From assembly GCA_904066235.2 (NCBI GenBank), contig CAJFCV020000006.1:8122001-8186000 (forward strand): a stretch of DNA of 64,000 nucleotides, written 5' to 3'. The notes beneath the pieces were generated by a model that saw nothing but the letters and a program-made list of their open reading frames with translations, was not told the origin of the DNA and ran no database searches. The translations under genes were made by a program, and so were the position numbers. The stretch is from Bursaphelenchus xylophilus. Lineage: Eukaryota; Nematoda; Chromadorea; Rhabditida; Aphelenchoididae. Positions 1 through 14,155 of this stretch are shown here, one piece after another (the stretch's first letter is position 1; the number at the start of each line of letters is the position of its first letter).

Positions 1-885
1 CAATGACCTCGACTGTTCTAATTGCCGTTTTTCCTCCCACATCCGACACTTCGATCGGTATTTTAAACACTTTTTTCTTTTCTCTGTCAAGTGTTTTCAA
101 TGGTTTTATTGTCATCCCACCATTCCCTCCATCCAATGTTTCATCAAAACTGATCTCCAATTGCTCAAGCTCCTTAAATTTTCCAGCCACGGTCATATTG
201 AATGGGGGTCCATATATGTTGGTGTCCGGATCACTTCCTCTGACTTCACAGGGTAGAATTTCATCTGGATCTGTATTTTCCATAAAAATACAGGGTCCAA
301 GGAAGGTCTGGTTTGACGGTTGGAAGATATAGAGATTGGGTGCGTTGTCATTCACGTCATTCACAGTCACGTCCACGTATAAATCATCGTTGCTTTTATC
401 TGAAATTTTATTTTGAGCGCCTGAAATAAATATTACTTGATTCGGCCGCTTCAATCCTCAATTCGTACTTGGGAATCTCTTCTCGATCTAAAGATCCGGC
501 AAGACTTAACGTCCCGTTCTCATCGATTGTGAATTGACGTTTGGGATCGGATCGGCGGTCTATTCGGTAACTAAAGCAAAATTATAACAAAATGTGGAAA
601 AAATATAAGCACAGGTCAAACTGAATGAAAAGCTTACTCAACATCGTTAACAATACCCATTCGGTCATCCGCTTTTAATTGCAACACCAATTTTCCAATT
701 TTGGCGGCCTCGCTGATATTCCTCAGAACCCTTATCATCAAATCTCGTTCTTTCCGACTAACTTGTGTAAAGGATTGACTTGACATTGATATCTTTTGGG
801 AAGATACGTAATCAACGTAGAAAAGTAACATAACCACAACAACCTTGACCCTCAGAGAGCTTGATGTCCTCGGTTTTGCCCACAT
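1..885 (-). CDS. Cadherin-family adhesion protein, N-terminal part (runs off the left edge)
   Basis: Cadherins are calcium-dependent cell-surface adhesion receptors. I read three exons: 638-885, 437-571 and 1-399, separated by a roughly 66-nt and a 37-nt intron. The start chosen (885) gives a signal peptide with a basic stretch followed by VKVVVVMLLFYVDYVSS. The extracellular part then shows cadherin-repeat marks: FTIDENGTL, the LDRE motif, the calcium-binding linker DVNDNAP, and in the next repeat LDRE again plus IEVSDVGG. Only about two repeats are inside the window, so the subfamily is uncertain; a classical cadherin of the HMR-1 type is possible. An in-frame ATG also exists at 948, but it puts extra residues before the signal peptide. 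Exon 2 needs a one-base shift in an A4 run near 539-542 to stay open (see findings). Family call firm; subtype and exact frame are not. Confidence 0.8.
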
Positions 886-1533
886 ACTTTGCTGATACGA
901 TAAGAACTCAATCCTGCTCAGAGAAGAAACACGCCTTAACTCCTCCACATAACGGTTACCAAAATAGGAAGCGAAGGAAGAATGGTCATTTCTTGGAACA
1001 AAAAGGCCCTTGGCTATTTCTGAGGATCACTCATTGCCTCGCGGTGCTTGATTCACCGCTTCTGCCACTCATATTTCTTTCCTCTCGCCTTCAATTTCAT
1101 ACAAGTTCCGTCCGTTGCCTACTCAACCTTATATAACGGTGTATAGTCGGGTGAATTCGAATAATTATGTTGTAATGACACAGAGACTATTACATCGAAC
1201 GACGGAGCTAAGGATATTTTAAAGGACATAACCAGAAAGACGGTCAATGCGAGTTATGACAACTAATTGCGAGTTATGACAACAATCCTTTTGGGGCAAC
1301 TCTCGGAAACTTCAAAAGTTTTCACCTGGTGGGTATAATTATGTTAAAATCAGAAACTTTTTGATCGAAGGAGCGGCCAAAAAGACCTTGTCGTTAAAGC
1401 CCGGTCATAAATTTATGATCAAGAATTTTAGAAGAATTTTACATTTTATGGAAACTAATTGTATAATCAAGAGACAGCCCTTAGCACACTAAATCATTAT
1501 TCTAATAAAATACGTAATAATCTGGAGGATCAA
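886..1533. other. Intergenic region upstream of the cadherin gene
   Basis: No exon-like open frame was seen on either strand. This is the 5' flank of the cadherin gene and the 3' flank of the next minus-strand gene. It contains one exact 16-bp direct repeat (separate entry) and otherwise AT-rich sequence. Confidence 0.5.
1248..1283. repeat. Exact 16-bp direct repeat
   Basis: TGCGAGTTATGACAAC occurs at 1248-1263 and again at 1268-1283, separated by TAAT. It lies about 360 bp upstream of the cadherin start codon. It could be a duplicated protein-binding site or a chance short duplication; the sequence alone does not decide. Confidence 0.75.
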
Positions 1534-2536
1534 TTAGGCATAGTCCTGGTCACGGAGAGAAGGGAGATGATATTGGCTGAAGGCCGCGTCCGTCGACTTT
1601 TCGGTCTTCTGGCTGTAATCTTGGACATCTTCGACGGACTGGACTGGCTCGGCAACGGCTTGGGAAGCGAATTTGGGATTGAAATCATAGTCAGCCGGTT
1701 TGGAATAGGCGTGAAACTCGGTGTTGGGGATACCGTAGTACAAAGACTCCTGAAATAATTTTTATTCAATATACGGGCTTTATTCAATCTCAAAAAATCG
1801 ATTCGAACTCACAGCATCACCGTAGTTTCCGTATCCCTTTTGGCACAACTCTTGCTCCACCTTCTGATTGGTCTCCTCGAATTTGTAATGACTCTCCACA
1901 TCACCAACTGACTTGACACTCAAATTCTCGATGCTTGGCTGGAATCCGACCTTCTTTCCTTTGTTTGGCACCGAACCGCGACGAATCCCGAGCTCAGCCA
2001 AACGCTGCTGGATCTCCTCGTAGTGCTGACGAATGGATTCGGCTTCGGCTTCCAAGCGCTGTTGCTCTTGGATGTAAGCCGAGTCGTCGGCCTTTGGAGT
2101 GACGACATCTTCTTCGGACGCGACAGTGAAGGCATCACGATCGCCAAATGCGGCATCAGCATACATGGAGTAGACGAAACCATCCTTGCTTTGGAATGGA
2201 GCGGCCTTGGGAGTGGGCAGAGGGGCCTTGCGGGGCAGAGCGGCCTTCACTGCCTTCTTCGGGGCCTAAAATATAATATTATGTAAATTTAAGTCATCTT
2301 ACCACATCACCAGCAACGTTAATCTTGTCCACCTTCTCGGTGGACAAAGTGGGCTCGGTGATCTCATCATCCTCACTATTCAAATCTCGACTGACTGCAA
2401 GTTGAGGAACGTAGGTGGACTTGGCCAACAGACGACCACCCGAAGTCGGGACATACGAACCATAGGCACCACAGTAGGAACTCATCTCGGCCAACCAATC
2501 CACGGGAGGAAACAAACGCAAAGTGAGCGACTGCAT
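1534..2536 (-). CDS. Unrecognised 300-residue soluble protein with Ala/Lys/Pro and coiled-coil segments
   Basis: Three exons (2303-2536, 1813-2265, 1534-1749) join without frame breaks into 300 residues. I do not recognise the family. Visible parts: residues 1-40 contain SSYCGAYGSYVPTSGGRLL, a tyrosine/glycine stretch; about 79-100 is Ala/Lys/Pro-rich (APKKAVKAALPRKAPLPTPKA); about 135-170 is a charged, glutamine-rich helix likely to form a coiled coil (around RLEAEAESIRQHYEEIQQRL); the C-terminus is acidic and tyrosine-rich (HAYSKPADYDFNPKF). There is no signal peptide or membrane segment. It lies 175 bp downstream of the F-box-like gene on the same strand. The exons have clean, codon-like sequence and consensus splice sites, so the gene looks real. 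A cytoskeletal or structural role would be a guess only. Confidence 0.75.
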
Positions 2537-2711
2537 GGCTTTTATAGTCGAATATGTAAAATGAAATTTGAATAAAAAAATATTGGAAATTGTGCTTATA
2601 GTAATTACAGTAATCTTTATTTTGGCACTACAAAAATGTTACTATAATATTTTTTGGAAAAACATTTTACCAGTTCTAAGGGTTCAATTATGACAAATAA
2701 AATAATTAAAA

Positions 2712-4481
2712 TTAAGCAACAAACAATTGACGAGCCCTCCGTTTTAGGGATTCCGATGAAGATTGAGGAGAACAGAACTGATTGGTCGAGAGATCGGCGG
2801 ATGAGATTGATTTGACACCTAAAATAAATAAAGTTAGTTGGGTAGCACAAATATGTTAATGAAATATACAGATGCACTTACAGTCGGCTTTCTGATGTAA
2901 TTTAAAGTGTCTGAATTCATTTTCCTCCTTTTTCAACAATAAAATTTTCTTTTCCATCGATGGTTTGCCAAAACAATCCGTATAAATCTTGTTTGAATAC
3001 TTGTTTTTAACAGATCTTTTGTCATCCTTGATCCAAACTCCTTCTTCCTTATCATAACGAAGGAACTGGAATAAATAATTAGGCACTACGACATCATTTC
3101 CCAAAATAATTACTATAGAAAATCTGCATGATGACTTACATCTCCATTATCGCAATCAGTAATCAAGTAATCGCTAAGGATAGTAAAATGAGGACAGAAG
3201 TTCCATTCCCTGAGCTTATTCCATTCATATTCAACCACAGGGAAGTCTTTGCAATGATGCGATTTTAATAGTAATTTCCGTTTCATGTCATGGATTTCGA
3301 TTACATTTTCTGAAAGACAAAAAATTTCTGTACATATATTAGAGATTGGAACTTGAATTTTCAGAACCTTGAGACCGTCCCTTGTTAAATAAATTGTAAT
3401 ATAATATGATGCTTACGATTCCTGCTGATCAAAGTATGGGATTCCGGAAGAATAATAAAGTGGTTCTTGTCAAATTTATAAGTTGTCAGATCACACAAAA
3501 AGTTCTTAATCAACATCCTCCCTCCTGTTGTTGTATTTACAACTCGGATTCCATGCTTTTCCCGGAAAACAAAGTAATGATCTTGTTCCCCGTATTCGCA
3601 TTTCATAGCATAGGCTGTATTCGAATATAAATGGTAAGTTTGTTGATTGCAACCATCAAAAAGAGTCTTTGTATTGTTATTATAGACTGATCCATTGTCA
3701 ATCAGGAGGTCATCTGTTGCATTATACGTTAATGAGGATACAATTTGCTTGGAAATGATGCTGTAAATCACCATTTCTCTGGTTCGATCTGTTTCGAGCC
3801 ACTGAAATTAATCAAATTACGGTCACAAGCTCATAGATGACACGGATATATCGTTGTTATTATAATACATTAACTTACATAAGATAACATCCTTCCATTG
3901 TCGAACAGAGATAGATGGGAAATATTTGAATCGACTTTTATTCTATCCACCGTATCTTCTTGCAAATCCATGGACGAAACGACGATCGAACTGCTGGTGG
4001 CATCATGATAAGCAAACATGTAACCGCACAAAGCAATGTTTGAAGTTGAATTTATATGCTTATAAGGCTCGAGATGACGACCGTTGGCGCTAAAAACAAA
4101 TGTCCTCAATTCTGAGCTTTCAGCAACTGTGTGATAGGACAAAATGTCTCAGAATTTTAGCTGTCCCCGGTCGTAAAAAGCAAGGAAAAATGCAGAGAGC
4201 CGATATTAGCCTTACCGCGAAAAGGCTTCTGCCCAAGATTCGTTGGGAAGTCTATAGATACGATGGTGGACACATAACAACTTGAAGTCAGTACCAATCA
4301 ACCTATTGAAGAAACTGTGAGTGGCTGCCAGATTGGTCAGGGTTTCCCCATCATCGACCAAGTCCACAATCTGCCTCCACACCTAAAAAAATGTAATGTC
4401 ATCAAGATGATTTGTAGGTTATCAAGAGATATTGTACCGTATTTTACTTACATCCAAATTCATAATCCATTTCTGATCCAT
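2712..4481 (-). CDS. F-box-like protein with a long C-terminal substrate-type region
   Basis: About 445 residues from seven exons. The first exon (4452-4481) encodes only MDQKWIMNLD. Exon 2 continues VWRQIVDLVDDGETLTNLAATHSFFNRLI, which fits the F-box pattern: hydrophobic core, conserved Leu spacing, and a second helix ending in F.. LI. F-box proteins link substrates to Skp1-cullin ubiquitin ligases. The rest (around YKHINSTSN, SSLTYNATDDLLIDNG, YHLYSNTAYAMKCEYGEQDHY, LREWNFCPHFTILSDYLI) has short repeating beta-strand-like segments that could be a divergent propeller, but I see no clear WD or Kelch signature. The C-terminus ends in a basic tail (SLKRRARQLFVA). Nematodes have very large F-box families. 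Splicing of exon 2 to exon 3 is the least certain junction. An AATAAA lies about 90 bp after the stop. Confidence 0.65.
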
Positions 4482-5390
4482 TTGTGACCCAATTAACGAT
4501 GAACGCTGGAATGAGAAAGAGTAGTCTCTCCCGCCTCAACTCTTATCAGATGTGGTCAGCTGTCCGAGATGTTCGTCGCCCAACTTTTGAAAATCGTCTT
4601 GTCATAGCTGATTGTGTTTGTGAAATTCTCTTGAATTCGTGAGGCTTATCAAATTGTGTGTGATGCTTTGACTCTGAACTTTGTTTTGTTATAATAATAT
4701 TTACAATTCAAGCCGTGATAGGCATGGAAAGTGATGGTGAAATAAGTGGCTATCGCTGGAAATCAACTATTTTCATCAAAAAATATATATGTTCCTTGTA
4801 AATACAATATCAACAAACATCCTTCGTAAATAAAACCCAAGCACTTCACGTGTTTTTCAGAGGAGATGTAGACTCCAATGTCCCCAGGCTGCTATCAGCA
4901 GCAAAGTACGAGAAACGTTTATGCACAGTTTGTTACAATCTGAGTACACCACCAAACTGAATCTATTTCAATCTGAGACTGTGAAGAATGCAGGAGTTTA
5001 GCATGTTGAGGTCATTTTGAAAAATTCTGTGAAATTAAAAACCTTAAATTGAAATATGCAATAAATAATGATAATAAAGGTGATCTTGGGAGAATAAGAA
5101 AAAAGTTGGCTTGCCCGGCGAGTACCCACTGCACGTCAGTTTTTTTTACTACTGAGTCAGTTGAAATCATCGATGAAAATTAGTACGCAAAATTGTACCC
5201 CCAAGATGACCTAGCTTCTCTACTCAAGTGAATATTTTTACTCTCAACTTTATTCATCGCTTGACTCCACTTTTATTTTAATTATTTTATAATTTGCATA
5301 ATCCATCAATGTGACATCCAGAGCTCCAATAAATTCATTCTGCCAACCGGGCTCACAGAGACGCAGTTGAATCTTTTTTGTCATCTCGAT
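4482..5390. other. Divergent intergenic region between the F-box-like and SH2-kinase genes
   Basis: No exon was recognised. The two flanking genes are transcribed away from it, so both promoters should lie here. A TGAGTCA (AP-1-type) heptamer is visible near 5153, next to a short T-run. Nothing else stands out. Confidence 0.5.
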
Positions 5391-7191
<1,801 letters not shown>

Positions 7192-7474
7192 TATTCCTCA
7201 TGCGCGTTTATTGTAAAACCAAATAAATTTCAACCCTAAATTGTTGGAGCAACTCCGTTTCGGAGCTGTCCTTCATTCGCGGCAGATTTCATCTGGGACA
7301 AAATCAGGTATCGGCCCAAATTTTATTTCTGGCCCTTTCATTTCTTGAGATAACAAGTGTTAAAATACTTTTTGCGCACGCTATACACTCAAAAAGCAGA
7401 TTCAATCGAATTTATTTGAAACTAGCAATAAGTTATCGTTAAAAATGCCAACAAATTGTAACAACAATCAATTC

Positions 7475-10081
7475 TTATATTTGTGCCAATGTAATAGAGA
7501 CCTTCTGGCAGACAGATCCCAACAAATGTTGGATCAGAAGATCGGAGCATGTAATGTGCATGGTATTCGTATCTATTGTTGCTTCCTTCCCATCCACGAC
7601 TACTTTTAAGACGTCGTTATCCTGTTCAATCTCGACATCCCCACAGATCTCTCGGATTGTCGCTTTGAAGGCATCGATTCGATTTTGAGAAGCCAATGGT
7701 TGATTTAACTTGTGTTCAACCGGCTCTTTGATGTCTTTTTCGGCTTTCACAGACTTGACGAGATCCTTGATTTGCTTGGGAATATCTGGAATGAACTATT
7801 GGCAAAAGATTCCATCAAATATAATGTAATCAAATTCCTTACGTTTCAATGGGATTTGATTTGTCTGGGCATGCAAAATAGCCGACATAATAGCGTCTGA
7901 ATACATGTCGGAAACCGGGGTTGATACCCATTCCAGAAGAATTACTCGATGTTTTTCATAATATTTTATGTCGATCTTGTCCTAAAACAATGTCAATTTC
8001 CCTAACAATTATGGTTCGCAACTTACATCAAACATTTTGATAATATAGTCCGGTTCTTCCTTCTTCGAATCCATCTTCGGCATTGCATGTATAGTGTACT
8101 TTTCGGTCAACTGTCCCAGATTATACATCAGCTGAGGCAGTCTTCCATCGTAATATAAGCTCTTCCTCTCACTCACTGTAGATGTCGACAGTTCTGTATA
8201 CACGCTGAGATCACTTGGCATCAACAGATGGAAATTGTAGTTTCTTTTTAGCAGGATTCCACTGATAATATTGTTATCCAAGGCCGGTTCTTGCGCCAAC
8301 TGTCCCACAACTTTGGCCGTTTTCTGTCCTCGGAAATACAAATTAACCGTCTCGGTATTGCGAGGATTATGCACTTCGATTTTGTATTCTGGGTCGTCTT
8401 CGTAGGTTCGAGTGATGGCTGCTTTCAATCGATTCATCTCATTCATTTCGCCATGGACAAGGATCTAAAATCACATAAAACATATTGTTCTCATAACTTT
8501 TATCCCAGAAATGAACTTACCAAATGAGCAGGCCTCAATTCGTCGATGAATTTACTTGTCTGACTGTAATCAGCATGAGCCGAAAAACTGAAATATCCGA
8601 CTTGAAGCCTCATTGGGAGTTTATGGCCCGCCAAAGCAACAATCTCCTCGGGCTCCGAGAGAATGTGCTTGGCCAAGGTTCCCTCCACACAATAGCCAGC
8701 AATAATGCACCCATTCTTCGAATCAGTACACCAGGCTTCGAACAATTCTCGACTTAACCCATTTTGAAGCATTCCTGGACTGGCCAAGACAACACAAGGG
8801 CCAACGTCATCGAAATGATCAATTGTCTGAAGTCGAAATTAATTCTCAACATAGTCAAAATAAATTGAAAACATCTTGCAAATAAGATTACTGCTTACTT
8901 TTAAGTTAAGAATGTGCTTGAAAACAAACGGATTTCCCATGGCCATCTGATTCTTCACATTTTGATTCATTCCACTCACAAAAGTCTGATATACTGCCAT
9001 GCATTTCTTCGCCAGGGAACTCGCATCTAAAAACACATGTAAAAAAATTAAATTATAAAACAAAATAAAAATTGAAACAGTAAGTACTACAACATAATAA
9101 AACCGAGAAAACTCGTAGAAACACTTACAGTACACCGGAATGTCGTGTAATTCCGGATGTGACTCCCAATATTCGTCCAAAATTAACATTAATTCTTGCG
9201 CCCTTCCCAAGGCAAAGACCGGAATCAGACATCTTCCACCTCTGGCAACAATCTCATGAATCATGGTGATAAACCTCCTTTCCCTCTCCTCTCTGCCTTC
9301 GTGAATTTGAGTGCCACAAGTAGATTCACAGACGAGAATATCCGGAGTCATGGCTGGAACTTCGGCCGCACATAAATGTCGGTCCTCGAGGATACTGTAG
9401 TCTCCAGTGTATAAGACCTTGATCCCCGCAATCTCAATCATAAACATTGCAGCTCCAAGGACATGGCCAGCAACATAAGGCCAGAATCTAATCCCATTTA
9501 CTTCCTTTTGTTCGTGGAAATCGATCACTTCGATCTTTTCCATACTTCGTTCGAGATCTTGTTCGGAAAAAATGGCCTTATCATGACTGGTTCCATATTT
9601 GGACATCTTGATGTAGTCACCGAGGATCATTCTGTAGATCCCTTTTGTTGCATGCGTCATAAAACATCGACCACGGAAGCCTGTTTTGTTCAGAAACCAA
9701 GGCAAAGCGCCACAATGGTCAAGATGGAAATGTGTGATCAGAATTAAGTCCAAGGATTCTGCATCAATTAAATCAACAAATGGAAGAGCCGCAAAATCGT
9801 GCATTCCAGGATGAATTCCACAGTCCAGCTGAAATCGGCGACATTATATTGCAAATCAACGTCTGTTTATATTACACATCCTTCTTCCTAAATTTAAGAA
9901 AAATATAGAAACTCGCTTACCATGATTCTTTTTCCTTTGAAGCTCAGATAATGGCATGAACGGCCCACTTCTTGCCCAGAACCACTAAAATTATATTAAT
10001 TATTCATGTCCGTTCAGAACAAACTTACAGAGGCATAAAGGATAAGATGTCCGAGTTTTCTGGGTCATTCTGATCGTCCAT
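7475..10081 (-). CDS. cpsf-3: Cleavage and polyadenylation specificity factor subunit 3 (CPSF73), 3'-end endonuclease
   Basis: CPSF73 is the zinc-dependent nuclease that cuts pre-mRNA before polyadenylation and also cuts histone pre-mRNA. The metallo-beta-lactamase motif [14 protein letters not shown], the TGDYS segment, the beta-CASP region ([39 protein letters not shown]) and [12 protein letters not shown] are all present, with the expected metal-binding His/Asp residues. The N-terminus ([15 protein letters not shown], then [13 protein letters not shown]) is made from two small exons and matches the family. The C-terminal domain ends [13 protein letters not shown]. The full length is about 690 residues, normal for the family. 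The gene runs convergent with the SH2 kinase (283 bp between stop codons) and divergent from the coiled-coil gene. Nothing suggests damage. Confidence 0.95.
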
Positions 10082-10667
10082 GATACCCAATCGTCGGAAC
10101 TACGAACAGAAGAAGAGCAATTTCTTCAGTGATGTTCGAAGAAAATAATTTTCTGGCGGTTTTTTGGTTTTTTTGGTGAGACATTATGCCAAAAGGAGCC
10201 AAATGCGCGCAGGAATCGCATTTTAAATAATTTAAACTTTTTGCGCGAAAAATTAAGGAGATTTTCATAGCCAAAGCCAAAAAAAAAACTCGTAAATTTA
10301 TTTATTTTCAGTTATTAGTGCCGGAATATTTGGACCTTCGACATATGATTCATTTCTGTTTTCCTTAATTTTCATGTTATTCCATTAACGCCCCGAGGGC
10401 GCCGGATTTGTGGCAGCTGGGAAAGTAAGTCGCGCTCCCGCTAAATGTTTGGAAGCCAAATCCTCAAGACGAAAAATGTGCGCGTGCGTTATAATTGAAG
10501 GAGATTTTTGGTTACCTGGAAACCGGCAGAACGGTCGATTTGAGGCGCGCGCCGACTTCGCACTACCCGCTAGGCCCTGCAAGAAAAAATTGGGCCGAAG
10601 AGAGTTTCTCGCGGCCTGAAGTCCACTTTCCTCTGGCCATTGTTTTGTTTTGGAATGTCCGAACGGA
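10082..10667. promoter_or_regulatory. Divergent promoter region between CPSF73 and the coiled-coil gene
   Basis: No convincing exon was found apart from the proposed first coding exon starting at 10668. The region becomes GC-rich near 10385-10400 and carries a perfect GCCCNNNGGGC palindrome at 10390-10400. A related half-perfect one lies just inside the neighbouring gene model at 10719-10729. Confidence 0.45.
10390..10400. promoter_or_regulatory. AP-2-like palindrome GCCC-CGA-GGGC
   Basis: Perfect 4+3+4 palindrome matching the GCCCNNNGGGC core known for TFAP2 factors. It sits in the CPSF73/coiled-coil divergent promoter region. Binding is inferred from motif only. Confidence 0.45.
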
Positions 10668-13178
10668 ATGCGAAAAGTGGACGGTAGAAGTTTGGAGGTC
10701 AAAGGTCGGTTTATAATTGCCCCGAGGGGAAGAAGCGATAAATGGGGCTTTGTTCTATGTTAATAAGGGATAATGAGTAATTAGCAAGTTTGATATCGCC
10801 AAAGAACTCTTTTTATATTCTCCATTGCAGGCTCTGGTTATGTTCCCCCTCCCAACCCAGGCCAACGTCGAGGTCCCTTTGTGATGCCGTCGCAGAAACG
10901 AAACGTCAGCGCCACCAAGATTGCCATGGTTCCATCATCTACAACGCAACAGGAGAGTCGCTCCACCAGGGTCCATTCAAAGTTTGGGTCCACTCAAAGC
11001 ATCACTGCAAGCACTACTCAGTAAGTTGCTTAAAAGTTGTAATAACTTTGCTCGTTCCAGAGTTTGCAACTGTCAACATCCTGCTGATCTCAACTTCCTG
11101 CAGGATATTTACGTAGAGAATTTGAGGATAAAAAATGAAATGTTGGAATTACAAAACAAGTACTTGTAAGTTAATATAATTAGCAATGAATAATCGCATT
11201 ATTTGGCGTTTATATTACTCATCATTTTAGACAAAACCTCGGGAATGATGGAGAGCCTGGAACTACAGCAGCATCAGCAACAATAAGGGGGCATCGAGAG
11301 GAAAGAGACTCGGGAATCGGAGGGGTCTCTGGGTCAAGTACAACATATCAGCAACGATCTAGAAGGGTTAACTTCACTGATAAAGCCTTCAAGGAAGAGG
11401 ATTTGTATAATCAGCTCGAAGAAGCTTACAAAGTAACATCACTTTGTTAACTTGAATACTTTCATATTGTAATGGCTGAGTAGATAACTTTTTATATTTT
11501 CAGACGGAAGGGAGATTGCAGGAGAAAGTGAAGGCGTTACAGCATGAGAACAGGAAGGTAACGGCGCAAAGGGACGAGGCCATTGAGAGATTGGCCGGAT
11601 TCGAAGGAGGATCTAGTAAGCGTTGTATTACTTTTGACAGAATTGATCCATCTTTGATAACAATGAAAGCTTGTCATCATCGTAAGTTTCAGAATCGTTT
11701 ACAAAAGAACGTAAGACCTTGATGGAAGATAATATCGAGTTACAACGTCGACTGGATGATCTGACTCCCTTACTCGCTGAAAAAGACGCTGAAATCTCGA
11801 GATTGGAGTCAGAAAAGATGGCCTTAACCAAACGGATACGACAAATGACAGCATCAACTGCATCAAGACAAACATCGACAGAGAAGAGAGACTACAATGG
11901 AAGTGGAGAGTTTAGAGAAACAAAGAAATGGAGAGAAAGAGTAAACGAATTGGAAATCGAGTTGAATGAAGAGCGGAAAAAGATCATCGAGAAGTCGGTA
12001 AGAGTTGAAAACAATATTTAGAAGATGTTTTTGGGAATTACGAATACAGTAAGCATTTCCAGGATGAACTGACAGCTCTGCGTCAACGCTTTAAAGAGCT
12101 ACAAGTCACGTTGAAAAGTGAGAAATCGATGAAAGAAAGCGTCAACGAAGAGAACATCAAGTTGATCAAGGACAACTCAAATCTCACTAGTCGAATTTCG
12201 CGCCTAGAACAACTGGTTGATCAACAAAAACGGGAACTAAACGCTCGGCCTCATGTAGATATAACTTCAGAAGATTTGAGACAACTTAGAGATGATTTTA
12301 AGAGAGTTCAAGGAGAATTGGCAGGTGCTAAGGAAAGGATAAGAATCGAGGAAGGGGTGAGAACAAAGTTGGAGAACGAATTGAAGGAAAGGGAACAGAC
12401 AGAAGACGAGGAACAGGAGAAGAGGGTCCAGATTCAGGAGGAACTGGCTGCTTTGAAGGTCATGTCCAATGCTTTGTCAGCTGAAAATCAGGGACTAAGA
12501 GAGGAGAAGATCTCATTGACGGAGAGAATCGAAGTGCTCTATGAAAAGGTAAGTGAGGATGGGTTTGGATTATAATTTGTGTCCTGATGTCTAGTATAAC
12601 ATTATTTTATTTTTTAGATCGATCAAAGTTCTCAAGAAATTGAATGGCTGGCCAAGAAATTGGAACAATTCCGAACGCAATATTTTGACACTTTGGCTAG
12701 GTTGCAAGCGGAATTAAAACGGCAATCAGAAGCGTAAGTGATCAATATTGTCTGGGTCATAAACTCTTTGGATACTTTCAGTGGATCCGAACTGGAAGAC
12801 ATTGTGCGTCGAGCCCAAGAACTCGTTGTTGCTTTTCCCAAGACAAAATCGACTAAGATTACAATCCATCAACAGAAATCATCGACTCAAGTTATCCATC
12901 AACCTCCAGCTCCGATTCCCCGATCTTCCTCCAGGGTTGTGGGGTCTCCAGAAGGCCCGGATTCTGGTCGTCCTCCACTCAGTCCAGTCCGTGTGAGTCC
13001 GAGTCCAAGACCGACCAATATTGACTCGGGGCCGAGGATTCAACGGACTTCTTCTGTGATGACATCATCTTCCAGATCCAACAGATCTCTTGTAACTTTG
13101 AGATCTCAATCACAAACTCAGGATAGTGAGTCTACGGCGTCTTTGTTGGCGCAGAAATATCGCCGGAAAATGTCGTAG
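10668..13178 (+). CDS. Long coiled-coil protein, function unknown
   Basis: From the ATG at 10884 eight coding exons join to 619 residues ending at 13178. An in-frame 53-bp extension behind the acceptor at 10830 (SGYVPPPNPGQRRGPFV) and a tiny exon at 10668-10683 (MRKVDG) would give 642 residues. That first exon is my inference. The N-terminus is Ser/Thr-rich. A CNC motif (VCNCQHPADLNFLQD) precedes a first helix (ENLRIKNEMLELQNKY). Then come long Glu/Lys/Gln heptad stretches (from EEDLYNQLEEAYK through ERIEVLYEKI and RLQAELKRQSEA). The last 120 residues are Ser/Pro-rich and basic (SPVRVSPSPRP, SQTQDSESTASLLAQKYRRKM). This layout fits a cytoskeletal, centrosomal or scaffold protein, but I cannot assign an orthologue. 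Consensus splice sites throughout; AATAAA near 13346. Confidence 0.8.
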
Positions 13179-13399
13179 ATTATTGTTATCAGACTTTTTT
13201 GTTCAAGTGTAATATAAGTTAAGCAAGTTATTTTATGTCTGTTTCCTATTGTTAATTTGAGATTTCCAAGAGACCTATCACTGCCTATTATAAAATAATA
13301 TCATCTCTTGTCCCTGTAAATGATTTGGCTTCGTTTTCGGAAGATAAATAAATCGAATTTTATTGGTGTCAGATGAAGTTGTAAACAGGGCAGGTTCCT

Positions 13400-13740
13400 C
13401 GAATCCTCGCTTAATTAATTTACTCATTATTGTCAAAACATATTTTAATTACTTTTAATCCGCCCAATTAACAATATTCTAATTAATCGAAAATCTTTTC
13501 GAAAAACATCCCCTCAGGCCATGTGAGTGTGAGATCTAATCGGATTAATTACCGTATGCAAATGACGATCGTTCCAAATCCAATCAACTAATCCTTGACG
13601 CCGACGATGGGGAGGGATGACTGTCTTGTGACAATGAAAGGTCACTAATTAATCGACGCTAATTGGTAAATAAACCGGGATTAAGCCAGGGCCACTAATT
13701 AATGGGCATCCGAACACATTCTGGAGCTGTTTTAATTGAA
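13400..13740. promoter_or_regulatory. Cluster of homeodomain-type TAATTA/TAATCC sites plus an octamer
   Basis: In about 340 bp there are roughly a dozen TAATTA, TTAATTA, TAATCC or GGATTA words (for example near 13411, 13479, 13540, 13587, 13646, 13678, 13694). A perfect POU-type octamer ATGCAAAT lies at 13556-13563. The stretch is AT-rich, so part of this is expected by chance. The mix of bicoid-type and Antp-type cores with an octamer suggests an enhancer; which gene it serves is unknown. Confidence 0.35.
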
Positions 13741-14155
13741 TTTTGTTTATTTTTGATTATATCTGGGCAATTATGTAAAGTGTATGGAAAACTGATGTTT
13801 TTGAAGAGGTGGAGGAAATTTATAACTCTGTGGGGGTGAAGATACGCTTCCTGAAAGCATTTTTTTGTGTTTCTCAATCAAAAAAATTAAAATGTCATGG
13901 CAAAAACGATGTTAATCTTGAAGTTTTTCCCCGATACATCCTCCAGACCGTGATTTGTCTCGGCCTTAGTCATCTCTTTTATCGTTTGCACAAAAAGTCA
14001 TGAGATTTTCCACGATTTCGGCCAGTATTATCCGCCGAATACCGTAAACGGGGCCGGGAAGTCGCTAAATCTCGGCTATTTTTATGTTCATACTCAAAAC
14101 TTTTGCAGCTTATCCCTCCCAAAAATGGAAATCATGCACGGCGAAGAAAGGGAAT

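Noticed and set aside
10385..10716. Open frames on both strands around 10.4-10.7 kb
   Set aside because: GC-rich promoter sequence without domains; only the tiny in-frame exon at 10668-10683 was kept, as a tentative first exon.
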